Below, one piece after another: positions 51,561-59,957 of a DNA stretch of 64,000 nt. Below the pieces are notes generated by a model. It searched no databases, was not told the DNA's origin, and saw only the letters and a list, made by a program, of their open reading frames with translations. Source of the DNA: Streptomyces sp. NBC_00390 (GTDB lineage Bacteria > Actinomycetota > Actinomycetes > Streptomycetales > Streptomycetaceae); contig NZ_CP107946.1 in the NCBI RefSeq assembly GCF_036057275.1, positions 1 through 64,000 on the forward strand. The letters run 5' to 3'. A program made the translations under genes and the position numbers. How positions within the stretch are numbered: the first letter of the stretch is position 1; every line of letters begins with the position of its first letter.

Positions 51561-52720
51561 TGAGCCTCCGCGACCAGGACGAGGACGACGTCGTCGACGC
51601 TGAACTCGTCGCTGACGAGCGTCTACCCGTCCCGGCCGCGAGGCCGAAGCCGGAGTACCTCGTCGATCAGCACACGGTGCTCCGGCCTGGCCAGGCGATC
51701 CCGACCGACGACGGGCCCGTGTGGACCGAGCGAGACCTACGGATCTCCGAGGAGACCGCGCGGGACCTGGAGGACGCCGAGCCGGAGAACACTGGGGAGG
51801 CCCGCGAAACAGCGATGCGGCCCTTCCGGGCCTGGTGCGCGGTGCAGGGCAGGGTGGCGAAGCCGTGTACCACGGCGACCTACACCGAGTACGGCCGTTA
51901 TCTGATCAGCCGGGAGCTCAAGGTCGGCACGATCCGCAGCTACATGAGTCTGATCCGCACGTCGATGCCGAAGGGGCAGCAGCCGGACAACTCCCTGTAC
52001 CTGCGGCTGCTCAAGAAATACCGGCAGGAGAACAAGCGCGCATCGCGGAAGCGCCAGGCGTTCCCCATCACGCTGCCGTACCTCGTGCCGATGATGCTCA
52101 AGGCCGAGGAGGTCGGCCGGCCGATCGGCTGGCGAGACGCCGCGCTGCTTGCCTTCGGGTACCGATTCCTGTCCCGGCGTATCGAGGCAGCCGACATCGA
52201 GATCGAAGACCTCACCATCACCGACGGCCTGATTGTGGTGTGGCTCGCCAAGGACAAGGCCCACCAGGACGAAGAGCAGAAGATCCACCTGCGCGACCGC
52301 GCAGACCTGCAGCTCGTCCCACGGATGAGGCGCTGGCTCGCCCACCTCGCCTCCCTCGGCGTGACCACAGGGCCGGTGTTCCGGCACCTGCAGAAGGACG
52401 GCAAGCTCGCCAATCGCACCAACGCCACCAAGCGCGGCGACCACCTGCGCGGGCACACGGTCAACGAGCGGGTGAAGCACTGGTTCACCAAGGCCGGCCT
52501 CATCACCGACGGGCGGCCCGTCACCGCCCACGGCCTGCGCGCCGGTGGCGCCACAGACCTCGGACTCGCCGGGGCCACCGACCAGGAACTGGAAGAAGCC
52601 GGCCGGTGGCGGCCAGGATCGGCCATCCCCCGCCGTGACTACGTGCGCCCCGCCCAGCAAGCCCAGCGGGATCCGTTCAGCAAGGTGCCGCTGTACGGTA
52701 GCGCGCCGGAAGTTGGGTGA
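51560..52720 (+). CDS. Tyrosine recombinase (integrase)
   Basis: Recombinase of 386 residues. The core-binding domain is at about 90-190. The catalytic domain has box I in GYRFLSRRIEAADIEIEDL, a conserved Lys region (VVWLAKDKAHQDEEQKIHLR), box II in TAHGLRAGGATDLGL (HxxR) and the nucleophile in SAIPRRDYVRP. ATG overlaps the previous stop. Third gene of the operon. The relation to the other recombinases here is distant, and no flanking attachment site was identified. Confidence 0.88.
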   Translation: MSLRDQDEDDVVDAELVADERLPVPAARPKPEYLVDQHTVLRPGQAIPTDDGPVWTERDLRISEETARDLEDAEPENTGEARETAMRPFRAWCAVQGRVAKPCTTATYTEYGRYLISRELKVGTIRSYMSLIRTSMPKGQQPDNSLYLRLLKKYRQENKRASRKRQAFPITLPYLVPMMLKAEEVGRPIGWRDAALLAFGYRFLSRRIEAADIEIEDLTITDGLIVVWLAKDKAHQDEEQKIHLRDRADLQLVPRMRRWLAHLASLGVTTGPVFRHLQKDGKLANRTNATKRGDHLRGHTVNERVKHWFTKAGLITDGRPVTAHGLRAGGATDLGLAGATDQELEEAGRWRPGSAIPRRDYVRPAQQAQRDPFSKVPLYGSAPEVG

Positions 52721-52726
52721 ACGTCC

Positions 52727-53287
52727 CTACGTAGAACGGTTCTTGAGGAGCACCTGATAGGTCGGGGCGTCCTTCCACGGACGGCTGTGGCCGACCAGTT
52801 GATACCCGAGGCTCCCGTAGAGGGCGAGTGCTGGCTGTGCCTCGGGGCGTACGGCCAAGGTGACGCGTTCGGCCTCTTGGTTGTCGACGAGCCCGTCATG
52901 GAGGTGGCGAGCCAGGCCGCGCCGACGGAAGTCGGGAAGTACGGCGAGTTCCATGATGACGAATGTGCGATGCCCGTCCTCGCGGGTGACCGGGTCCTCG
53001 AGTTCGGCGTCGAGCAGCCCGTCCCACCAGGTGGTGACGGACTGAAGGGGGTAGCCGTACGCGAAGCCGGCCGGGTGTCCGTCCTGCTCGGCACAGACGA
53101 GCCGGAACCCGCGCGCAACGCGTTCGCGCTGGAAGCGCTCGAGGAAGTCGGCCACGTCGCGCGGGCCTTCGTTGTACGGCGGCTCGGCGAACACCGTCTC
53201 GTAGATCGGCAGGATCTCGCCGAGTGCGTGCTCGGCCCCCTCACTGTTGATGACCGTGGTGATCCGTACGTCGTCGCTCGTGTCCAC
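52727..53287 (-). CDS. GNAT-family N-acetyltransferase
   Basis: Acetyltransferase of 186 residues. The acetyl-CoA binding motif is MELAVLPDFRRRGLARHLHD (about 113-132), followed by RVTLAVRPEAQPALALYGSL and GYQLVG, all standard GNAT elements. GTG start after GGAG. Eight bases downstream of the TPR regulator gene and presumably co-transcribed with it, at the edge of the radical SAM locus; it could acetylate a product, peptide or antibiotic. Confidence 0.85.
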   Translation of the reverse strand: MDTSDDVRITTVINSEGAEHALGEILPIYETVFAEPPYNEGPRDVADFLERFQRERVARGFRLVCAEQDGHPAGFAYGYPLQSVTTWWDGLLDAELEDPVTREDGHRTFVIMELAVLPDFRRRGLARHLHDGLVDNQEAERVTLAVRPEAQPALALYGSLGYQLVGHSRPWKDAPTYQVLLKNRST

Positions 53288-53295
53288 CTGGGCTC

Positions 53296-54579
53296 CTACG
53301 TGATGGGCGGCAGAGTCGCGGGATCAGCAGCGGTGAGTGCCTGCCGGGCTGTGCCGAGAAGGTCACGGGCCCGCCCGGACGACACCTCGGTCAGGAGGGC
53401 TTCACCGTGCACGATATGGTGCGCGGCCTCCTCTCGCTCGCCTGCGTCGATGAGGGCGTTCGCCAGGTTTCCCCGCCCGAGGGCTTCATTGCGGGCGTAG
53501 GTGGCTTCCTGACGCTCGAGGGAGCGCCGTAGCCACGTCACCGCGGCGCGGTGATGCCCCGCCTGTGAGAAGAGCTCGGCCTGAGCGGTGGCGATTTCGG
53601 CAGGCCCGTGGAAAAGCGTCCAGTCCGGGGCCGGGCGAGATCCCTGGTCCTGCTCGTACAGGCGCGCAGCTTGGGAGAGGGTCTGCCGGGCTGTGGTGTG
53701 GTCATCGAGGATGGCGAGGGCGCGGGCCTGGCGGGTGACGAGGATCGACAGCAGCGACGGCGGCGCCCACGGCTCCGCGAGATCGTACGCGCGGCCCGCC
53801 TGGTCGAGGGCGCTGCGAGGATCCTGCTGCCGCAGGGCAAGCAGGGATTGTGAGGCGAGGACCACGACAGCGAGGGAGTCGTCGCGCAGTTCCTCGGCCC
53901 GCTCCATGGCCTTGCCCCAGTACGTGTGGGCCCGTGCATGGTCGCCCTCGTCGAACGCGAGCCAGCCGACGTGTTCAGCGGTTTCGCCGGAGACCAGCCG
54001 GAGCTGTCGGCCGATGGTCTCCGGATAGTTCCCGCTTGCGATGAGGCGCTCGATCCGGGACAGGTGCGCGGCGGCGAGAGGCCCGACCGTGGCACCCCCG
54101 AACCGGTCGTCGAGACCGTAGAGGGAGGCGAGCCCGGCCCGCAGGTCCGTGATGGTGTCGGCGCCAATACGGGGCGCTGAAGCCAGTGCCGACCCGGCGG
54201 TGGCGGCGAGCGCGGTGCCGAGGGTGGCACCGCTGGCGGCCGAGAGGAAATGACGTCGGTCCACGGGATCGTGTGGTCCTTCAACGAGTGGTGATGCAGC
54301 AGGTGGTACGGCATTTCGGCGGTGAGCCGGGACGTTGAAGCCGAGCTGTTCCAGCGGGACGCCGAGCATCGCCTCGAGTACACGCTGGCGTGGCGGGTGC
54401 GGGCATGGAGGGTTCGGCTGTCGCCACCGTCTGACCTGCCGATCAGTCACTTCGGGGTTCTCGCCGATCCGGCGGGCAACCGCGGCGTAGACCCGGACGA
54501 ACGCGCGAGTGTTCTCCCAGCCGAAGTCATCGACTAACTCCGTGAACGGCGTCCTGTCTTCGGTCTCACTGTGCGCCAT
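53296..54579 (-). CDS. TPR-containing regulator with HTH-like N-terminus
   Basis: Protein of 427 residues. An N-terminal HTH-like region (ARRIGENPEVTDRQVRRWRQ) is followed by a twin-arginine-like hydrophobic segment (RRHFLSAASGATLGTALAAT), a degenerate signal common in this Streptomyces family. The C-terminal two thirds are TPR repeats (DEGDHARAHTYWGKAMERAE; DPRSALDQAGRAYDLAEPWA; DDHTTARQTLSQAARLYEQD). Proteins of this kind often control adjacent small metabolite or RiPP genes. Divergent from the HATPase gene across a 155-bp region with 12-bp repeats. Confidence 0.8.
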   Translation of the reverse strand: MAHSETEDRTPFTELVDDFGWENTRAFVRVYAAVARRIGENPEVTDRQVRRWRQPNPPCPHPPRQRVLEAMLGVPLEQLGFNVPAHRRNAVPPAASPLVEGPHDPVDRRHFLSAASGATLGTALAATAGSALASAPRIGADTITDLRAGLASLYGLDDRFGGATVGPLAAAHLSRIERLIASGNYPETIGRQLRLVSGETAEHVGWLAFDEGDHARAHTYWGKAMERAEELRDDSLAVVVLASQSLLALRQQDPRSALDQAGRAYDLAEPWAPPSLLSILVTRQARALAILDDHTTARQTLSQAARLYEQDQGSRPAPDWTLFHGPAEIATAQAELFSQAGHHRAAVTWLRRSLERQEATYARNEALGRGNLANALIDAGEREEAAHHIVHGEALLTEVSSGRARDLLGTARQALTAADPATLPPIT

Positions 54580-54626
54580 GCTCGGACGGTACCGGTGCCC
54601 CATGTGCCCTGGGGAGAGGCCGAGTT

Positions 54627-54659
54627 GCGGAAAAGTCCGCGGAAAAGTCCGCGGATTCC
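54627..54659. promoter_or_regulatory. Tandem 12-bp repeats, probable operator
   Basis: GCGGAAAAGTCC is repeated exactly at 54627-54638 and 54639-54650 and followed by the partial copy GCGGATTCC. The repeats lie between the divergent TPR regulator and the HATPase/radical SAM operon, a natural site for regulator binding to both promoters. Confidence 0.5.
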
Positions 54660-54734
54660 CTCTGGACCCCTCGTGATCAGCGCTTCACTCTCAGTCAGCC
54701 CAGAAGACCCCGCAGCCCGCGGAGGACTAGGCAC

Positions 54735-55205
54735 ATGACACTCACGGCGACGGAGACGACGATGCACGGCATGGCGAGCAGCGGCCTGAGCGCCCCCATC
54801 GTCAGGGAGTGGACCCGCCGCTTCGACATGCACGGCGACGCTCGCCTGTTGGCCCGCATCCACACCCGTACGCAGGTGACGCTGCTCCGCTGGGGCGGCA
54901 ACGTCGATGCGGCCACCGAGGTGGCCCGCCACCTGGTGTGCAACGCCTACACCCACGCCCACGCGGGCCCCTGCCCCATGGCAATCGGGTTCCGGCTGGC
55001 CGTCACCGAGACGGACGAACTGCTCGTCGAAGTCTCCGACCCACTCGCCGAGTTCCCCAACTTCGACGACGCCGTCCAGGGGAGCCAAGACGGCTCCGGG
55101 TTCTGGGAGATCCGCCAGCACGGAGGTCAGCTCTCATGGTTCCTGCTGGAGAGCGGCGGCAAGACCGTGCGCGCCCTGATGGCGCCCGGGCAGGTGCCCG
55201 CATGA
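54735..55205 (+). CDS. ATP-binding (HATPase, anti-sigma-like) protein
   Basis: GHKL-type protein of 156 residues. The N-box-like helix EVARHLVCNAYTHAHAGPCP and a degenerate G1 region (LLVEVSDPLAEFPNFDDA) match the HATPase_c_2 proteins related to anti-sigma kinases. The last part includes GSGFWEIRQHGGQLSWFLLE. First gene of the radical SAM operon; its stop overlaps the next ATG. It may act with the regulator or as a switch; the role is inferred. Confidence 0.75.
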   Translation: MTLTATETTMHGMASSGLSAPIVREWTRRFDMHGDARLLARIHTRTQVTLLRWGGNVDAATEVARHLVCNAYTHAHAGPCPMAIGFRLAVTETDELLVEVSDPLAEFPNFDDAVQGSQDGSGFWEIRQHGGQLSWFLLESGGKTVRALMAPGQVPA

Positions 55206-55693
55206 ACACCGTCACCGCGCAGCACCGGACGATGGACGACACCGATCTGCGGCTTGCCCAAGCCTTACGGGCCTGGCTCGACCTCGGCCAGGAAGCCGAG
55301 TCCGTGAGCGTGCCACTCGGCGGCGGACTCTTCGACATCGTCATCACCGCCGGCGGAACACCAGGCCATGCCGCGGTGGCCGCCATGGACGAGATCCAGC
55401 TCGGCACCTGCGGACCGGTCGTCGAGATCCCGGAGGCCTCCTTGCTGTACTGGCTCGTCCCCCCGGGGACCTGCGGCCAGTGGGCCCACCACAACTTCGG
55501 CCTCTGCCTCGGCGCTCCCCTCACGCTTGAGCTCCCCAAGCTCCGCCGCACCCGGCCGCCCGGGCGCCACTGGCTCCGCCCGTGCCGCAGCGACCGCCTC
55601 GTCCCGCCCCTGCAGCTGCGGCGCGTACTCGACGAGTCCCGGCCCGGACCCGCACCGTACGACGCGGTCGGTGCGCTGTTCGGCCTGCCCTGA
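55202..55693 (+). CDS. Unknown protein of the radical SAM operon (163 aa)
   Basis: ATG overlaps the previous stop. Segments VSVPLGGGLFDIVITAGGTP, CGPVVEIPEASLLYWLVPPG and RRTRPPGRHWLRPCRSDRLV resemble Streptomyces proteins related to the N-terminal part of primase-polymerase folds, but no catalytic motif is certain. Conserved Cys and His residues (TCGQWAHHN) could bind a metal. The position suggests a partner of the HATPase or the modifying enzyme. No confident family. Confidence 0.6.
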   Translation: MNTVTAQHRTMDDTDLRLAQALRAWLDLGQEAESVSVPLGGGLFDIVITAGGTPGHAAVAAMDEIQLGTCGPVVEIPEASLLYWLVPPGTCGQWAHHNFGLCLGAPLTLELPKLRRTRPPGRHWLRPCRSDRLVPPLQLRRVLDESRPGPAPYDAVGALFGLP

Positions 55694-55736
55694 GTTCCCG
55701 CTCCGCAGACGCTACGACACCCTTCGGAGGCGCCCC

Positions 55737-56855
55737 ATGCCCCACCAGCTCATCGCCAGCCCGTTCCTTGAGCAGCACCTTCTGGTGCGGCCCGGCCATG
55801 AGGACGGGCTGCTCCTTCCGGAAGCGAACTACGAGGAGCTTCGCGCCCACCATCCCGCCCAGCCGGCGCCTGCGTGGATGGTCGGCGCCGTCCGCGATCA
55901 GTGGGGCCTCGACGTGTCCGGGCGGCTGATCGGCGACTACCTGCTGATTCGCCAGCCCTCGACGTGGGGGTACTCGCGGGCCAGCTGGGAAATCAACCTC
56001 GGCTGCAACTACGCGTGCAAGCACTGCTACCTGGGTCTGAAGGTCTACTCAGGGATGCCGCTGGACGACAAGCTCGCCTGCCTGCGGATCATGGCGGAGG
56101 CCGGTGTCCTGTGGCTTCAGATCACCGGCGGCGAACCGACGGTCGACAAGGACTTCATGCCCTCCTACCGGGCCGCGTTCGAGCTCGGCATGATGCTGAC
56201 GATCTCCACCAACGCCTCGCTGCTGTGGCGCGAAGACCTGCTCGAGATGTTCGAGCGCTTCCCGCCGTACCGGGTGACGGTGTCGATGTACGGCGCGACC
56301 CGAGACAGCTACGACGAGCTGACCCAGCGCAAAGGCGCGTGGGACCTGTTCATCCGCGGCATGGACGCAGCCCGCGCCGCAGGGCTGCCCCTGCGGATGA
56401 GCGTGATCGTCACCGACGACAACGCCGCCGAAGAGCAGGCCATGGTGGAGCTCTGCGAGCGCTGGGGCGTCGAGTACAACATCTTCACCAACATGACGCC
56501 GACGATCTACGGCGGCGCCGAATCGCTGACCGCGCAATCCAAGGACCATCTGCGGATGCGGAAGCAGTTCACCGGCTGCAACGCCGGCCACACGTTCTTC
56601 CACACCGACCCGCACGGCCTGGTGTCCATCTGCAAGATCGGCCGAGACGACCAGATCAACCTCCCCGCCGAGGGCATCGGCGGCCTGGCCCGGCTCGGCG
56701 AGATCGCCGACCGCCTCATGCTTCGCACCGGTGGCTGCTCAGGCTGCACACTCTCGGGGTCCTGCACCGTATGCAGACCTCTGGCCAAGCACTACCAGGA
56801 GGCGAAGGCACCACTGGGAAGTTACTGCCAGCACGGAATGAAGAAAGCAGGGTGA
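55737..56855 (+). CDS. Radical SAM/SPASM peptide-modifying enzyme
   Basis: Iron-sulfur enzyme of 372 residues. The SAM-cluster motif is CNYACKHC (Cys90, 94, 97), with GGEP at 131-134 binding the SAM amino group. A SPASM-type C-terminus has Cys281 and 299, then C334-x2-C337-x5-C343-x2-C346 and Cys364, seven ligands for two auxiliary clusters. Such enzymes modify ribosomal peptides, forming thioether or carbon-carbon links or epimers. The N-terminal 80 residues may include a leader-binding region. ATG follows CGGAGG. Its TGA overlaps a GTG of the precursor frame. Confidence 0.93.
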   Translation: MPHQLIASPFLEQHLLVRPGHEDGLLLPEANYEELRAHHPAQPAPAWMVGAVRDQWGLDVSGRLIGDYLLIRQPSTWGYSRASWEINLGCNYACKHCYLGLKVYSGMPLDDKLACLRIMAEAGVLWLQITGGEPTVDKDFMPSYRAAFELGMMLTISTNASLLWREDLLEMFERFPPYRVTVSMYGATRDSYDELTQRKGAWDLFIRGMDAARAAGLPLRMSVIVTDDNAAEEQAMVELCERWGVEYNIFTNMTPTIYGGAESLTAQSKDHLRMRKQFTGCNAGHTFFHTDPHGLVSICKIGRDDQINLPAEGIGGLARLGEIADRLMLRTGGCSGCTLSGSCTVCRPLAKHYQEAKAPLGSYCQHGMKKAG

Positions 56856-56860
56856 ACCGC

Positions 56861-57040
56861 ATGGCTGCTGTACCTCTCACGCTGTCCCCGACCCGTCCGG
56901 TCGACGACCGTCCGTACTTCACGACGCCGCTGGAAGCCGCGGCGCCGCCGGTCACCGTGATCACGCCCGTCGCCAAGCTCGACAAGGTGCTCGAGACGGT
57001 CAAGTGCTCGTGCAACGCGGGCGACGACAACCCCCACTGA
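56861..57040 (+). CDS. Candidate RiPP precursor peptide (59 aa)
   Basis: A 59-residue peptide encoded directly after the radical SAM gene. The leader-like part contains RPYFTTPLEAAAPPVTVITP and a Lys-rich helix (KLDKVLETVK); the end is CSCNAGDDNPH with two Cys. AGGGTGA precedes ATG 56861; a GTG at 56852 overlapping the enzyme stop would add three residues. Small size, Cys-bearing tail, operon position and a terminator right after it are the usual precursor profile. I do not recognise the core sequence from a named RiPP class. Confidence 0.75.
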   Translation: MAAVPLTLSPTRPVDDRPYFTTPLEAAAPPVTVITPVAKLDKVLETVKCSCNAGDDNPH

Positions 57041-57064
57041 CCACGCCCTCATCCGGTCAACACC

Positions 57065-57100
57065 GCTCAGGCCCCGACGCAAAAGTGTCGGGGCCTGAGC
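57065..57100. terminator. Strong terminator after the precursor gene
   Basis: Perfect 14-bp stem GCTCAGGCCCCGAC (57065-57078) with 57087-57100 and loop GCAAAAGT. It ends the radical SAM operon and separates it from the next GNAT gene. Confidence 0.85.
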
Positions 57101-57129
57101 CCTGAGTGGCAGGCGAGTAGCTTGGGGCC

Positions 57130-57996
57130 ATGCGCTTCCACTGGGACTGGCTGCACCCCGTGATCCGGGTGCCGTACGTACCGACGATCGGCCCCGTCCA
57201 CCCCGACACCCTCGCTCCCCGCCTCTTCGACGACGTCCTGAGCGTTGCCGGGACCGGCGCCTTCCTGCCGTACGACAAGGACCAGCGGTGGGCCACATCC
57301 AAGGACGAGACGATTCTCGTCGAGCACATTGAGCACACCAGCGCCCGGACCCTGATTCCCACCGTCGCCCGCCGCGGCCACGGCACCCTCACCGTGTACG
57401 TGTACGGCCCTGCCGGCGACGAGGCAGCGGACCTTGCGAGCAAACTCGCCGCCGGCCACGGCGCCGCCACGGCCCGCGCGATCACCTTCCACGGGCCCGA
57501 CGAGCAGCCGCCCACAGGAACCGCGGTCACCCGCGTTCAGCTCCGCACCTTCACACCCTCGCAGCCCGCAGACCAGGCCGACCCGGTGCGCCCCGTCGCT
57601 GACCTGCCGGAGCCGGTACGGGCGACGTTCGCAGCCTTCGCGGACCGGCTTACCAGCGACGGCTTCGCCTTCCTGCACGGCCAGATGCAAGCCGGCGCCG
57701 TGGGCCCCGTCCTGGCCGTCACCGACGGATCCCGGGTGGTTGGAGCCATCGGGCCCATGGAGACCATGACCGACTCCGCTGGGGCCACCCGCCTGCTCCC
57801 CCAATACTTCGGAGTCTTGCCGGAGCATCGTGGCCACGGCTACGGCCGGATGCTGTGGCGAGCCGCCATGGCTTGGGGCGCCGCCCACGGCGCCAGCTAC
57901 CAACTGCTGCAGACAGAGACCGGCGGCGCGTCCGATCGCCTGTGCCAAGCCGAAGGGTTGCGGTCCCTCGGCTTCGTCAGCGTGGCCAAACTCTGA
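57130..57996 (+). CDS. GNAT-family acetyltransferase with N-terminal extension
   Basis: Protein of 288 residues. The C-terminal GNAT domain (about 150-288) has LPQYFGVLPEHRGHGYGRML, with the R-x-x-G-x-G pyrophosphate loop, and LLQTETGGASDRLCQAEGLR. The first 150 residues (HWDWLHPVIRVPYVPTIGPV; EHIEHTSARTLIPTVARRGH) form an unknown domain. It begins 29 bases after the terminator, so it has its own transcription. Its place next to the precursor suggests a tailoring or self-protection role for the modified peptide; this is inference. Confidence 0.8.
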   Translation: MRFHWDWLHPVIRVPYVPTIGPVHPDTLAPRLFDDVLSVAGTGAFLPYDKDQRWATSKDETILVEHIEHTSARTLIPTVARRGHGTLTVYVYGPAGDEAADLASKLAAGHGAATARAITFHGPDEQPPTGTAVTRVQLRTFTPSQPADQADPVRPVADLPEPVRATFAAFADRLTSDGFAFLHGQMQAGAVGPVLAVTDGSRVVGAIGPMETMTDSAGATRLLPQYFGVLPEHRGHGYGRMLWRAAMAWGAAHGASYQLLQTETGGASDRLCQAEGLRSLGFVSVAKL

Positions 57997-58074
57997 CGCC
58001 ACGCAGGCCGCAGCGACCGCACGTGTAACAGATTTGGCGTTGCGGCCGTTTGGGGCTGTGAAGGGGTTGGCTTT

Positions 58075-58485
58075 ATGTCAACCCGCACGGCAGTAGACGG
58101 AGGCCCGGGTGACGACCGCAAACCCTCGAACCGACAGACACGCCAGCATTCGCGCAAGAACTGCTCTTCCTTCCCACCCCTCCCCCGGCCGCCGAAACGA
58201 AGACCGCCCCGACCCCCGCCGCAGCGCCCGAGCCAAAGCCGGAAGAGCCGGACCTCAGCCCCAGATGGGTCGTCGCCGCCGAGGCGGAGGTCGCGCCGCG
58301 CATCGCATCCGTTGCCGACTTCCGCGGCAGCTTCAAGGCAACCAAAGGCCTGCGCATCGACGCACTCGAGGTCTACTGCAAGGGCTGCCGTGGCCCGTAC
58401 GACGAGGTCAAAGGCACCAACTGCGCCGAGAAGATCGACAACCGGCAGGCACCTGGGCGCTCAGGCACTTGCAGCGAGCGTCTGA
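58075..58485 (+). pseudogene. Frameshifted gene with CxxC motif
   Basis: The frame after a TGA near 58110 reads FAQELLFLPTPPPAAETKTA and LSPRWVVAAEAEVAPRIASV to LRIDALEVYCKGCRGPYDEV and NCAEKIDN, clearly coding. The start (ATG 58075, MSTRTAVDGGPG) is in another frame, and after KIDN a tandem GGCAGGCA shifts to RHLGAQALAASV and the stop. At least two shifts break a small zinc-knuckle protein; the second looks like a 4-base tandem duplication. Confidence 0.55.
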
Positions 58486-58491
58486 GACACC

Positions 58492-58820
58492 GTGCTCCGT
58501 GCGGTCTGGCGGGCAGAGCCCAAGTTCAACGCCGGCGAGTGCTGGAGCTATCCGAAGGTCACCGCGCGGCTCCCCGAGATCGACGACGACGAAGGCACCA
58601 TGTCGAGTTTCAGGCATGTTTCTTCAGCCCGTTCGTGAAGGCCTGTGACAGCCTCTGGGACCACGACCCGGTCCCCACGGCCTTCAACCGCCATGCGACC
58701 GTCCACGCGGCGGGACCGACGCAGTACACGGTGGCCAACGCCCTGACTGCGCTGATGTTGGCCGTGAGCCTTGTGCGGGAGATTCAGGAAGGCGCGCTCG
58801 CTTTCCAGACTCATAGCTGA
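58492..58820 (+). pseudogene. Frameshifted gene, HEPN-like end
   Basis: The first frame from GTG 58492 reads AVWRAEPKFNAGECWSYPKV and ARLPEIDDDEGT; the second reads CFFSPFVKACDSLWDHDPVP and FNRHATVHAAGPTQYTVANA to LVREIQE and a stop at 58820. The R-x4-H-like FNRHATVH followed by a long helix is reminiscent of HEPN domains. One shift at about 58610 separates the halves. Confidence 0.45.
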
Positions 58821-59492
58821 CGGCGGCCGAGCGGCCTTGGTGGGGCGGCCCCGCGTAACGTGCGACGGACGCGGGGCCGCCGACCCGCTGTCCTGTCTGA
58901 GCGGGCGTGCCATTGGTGACCGTACGGCCCCGGCCGCGTATGCGCTCGTTGAGCGATCAGCGGTTCAACTCGGGTTCCCGGCTCGAATTCCACAGCGTCG
59001 CCCTTGCGGTGCTTCTTGAAGCCCACCAGGAGCATGCGGTGGCCCATGCCGAACTGCTTGGGGCCGATCCCAGTCCCGCAGGCCCTTCCAGTCGGCGGCG
59101 TCGACGAGCTGCCTGCAGCGCGGGCAGGCATAGAAGCGGTCTCCCGACAGGAAGCTGCCGCCGGGCGCAGAAATGCCGAATTCGGTGACTTCGTAGTACG
59201 CGACGGGGTCGAGGCCAGCGCAGAAGTCGCACACAAGTTGACCAGGCGCCGCGGCGCTCACATCCTGCGGCTTCATCCGCGTGCCGCTGCGCGTTGCTGT
59301 GTCGCGCGCGTCGAGGCCTTCGAGGAGCTGGGCGACGATTCGTGACAGTGTCTCTCCGCCCTCAGCGTGGCCGTAGGCCAGCAGCCGGTCCGCTTCCTCC
59401 TGATCGCCGCTCTGACGGGCGGCGTAGACCCGGCTGACCAGTGTCTGGACCCAAGGTCCGTCCTCGGGATCGAAGTCGAGCCGCTCGTTCAT
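58811..59492 (-). pseudogene. Frameshifted zinc-knuckle protein
   Basis: The first frame (ATG 59492) encodes LVSRVYAARQSGDQEEADRL, LVCDFCAGLDPVAYYEVTEF, YACPRCRQLVDAADWKGLRD; the second continues WIGPKQFGMGHRMLLVGFKK and HRKGDAVEFEPGTRVEP. The break is a GGG for GG at 59069-59071 (TGG-ATC becomes TGG-GAT). The two CxxC pairs suggest a zinc-binding domain. No family recognised. Confidence 0.55.
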
Positions 59493-59582
59493 CGTGAGCC
59501 TTCTTCGTCAGTGGATACGGGGCGCGGTGGGATCAGTGGCCGTAGGCGTGCTGAATCCGATCAGCCGGGCGGCAACGGTCGG

Positions 59583-59957
59583 TCAGCTGGTGATGGTCCA
59601 GCCGCGGAGCTGCGCCGCTATCTCCTGCACGCTGGCATTCTTGTGGCCGGCGCTCATCACCAGGGCGAGCGCTTCCTCCGGCTCGTAGTTCATGCGGATG
59701 CCGTTCGCCTCGAGGAACACCTCACCTGCGAGCCATGCGAAGAACGCGTTGCGGTCCTCGAGCGGATCGTGGAGGGCCAGGGTCTGCAGGAGCGCGGCGG
59801 CCTTGAGCCACGTCGAGCCGTAGACGTCCTGGTCCATGTACCGGGCGCGGGTGCGGGCGCACGCGGCGTCGAGGACGCCGAGGTCGAGACAGGCCGGATC
59901 GCCGGGGAGGGTCTGGGCGATCTGCAGGAGCTCTTGTGGGGTGAGGTGCCGGATCAC
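59583..59957 (-). CDS. Doc/Fic-like toxin with degenerate active site
   Basis: Protein of 124 residues with the Doc fold order: LGVLDAACARTRARYMDQDV, STWLKAAALLQTLALHDPLE and DRNAFFAWLAGEVFLEANGI. Doc toxins have H-x-F-x-x-G-N-K/G-R; here it reads HDPLEDRNAFF, so the catalytic His and the Asn are kept but the Phe, Gly and Lys/Arg positions differ. It may be impaired or have changed activity. GTG overlaps the antitoxin stop. Confidence 0.75.
   Translation of the reverse strand: MIRHLTPQELLQIAQTLPGDPACLDLGVLDAACARTRARYMDQDVYGSTWLKAAALLQTLALHDPLEDRNAFFAWLAGEVFLEANGIRMNYEPEEALALVMSAGHKNASVQEIAAQLRGWTITS

Noticed and set aside
58109..58648. 179-codon Arg-rich plus-strand frame
   Set aside because: Arg/Pro/Gly-rich wrong-frame reading of the broken genes at 58075-58820.
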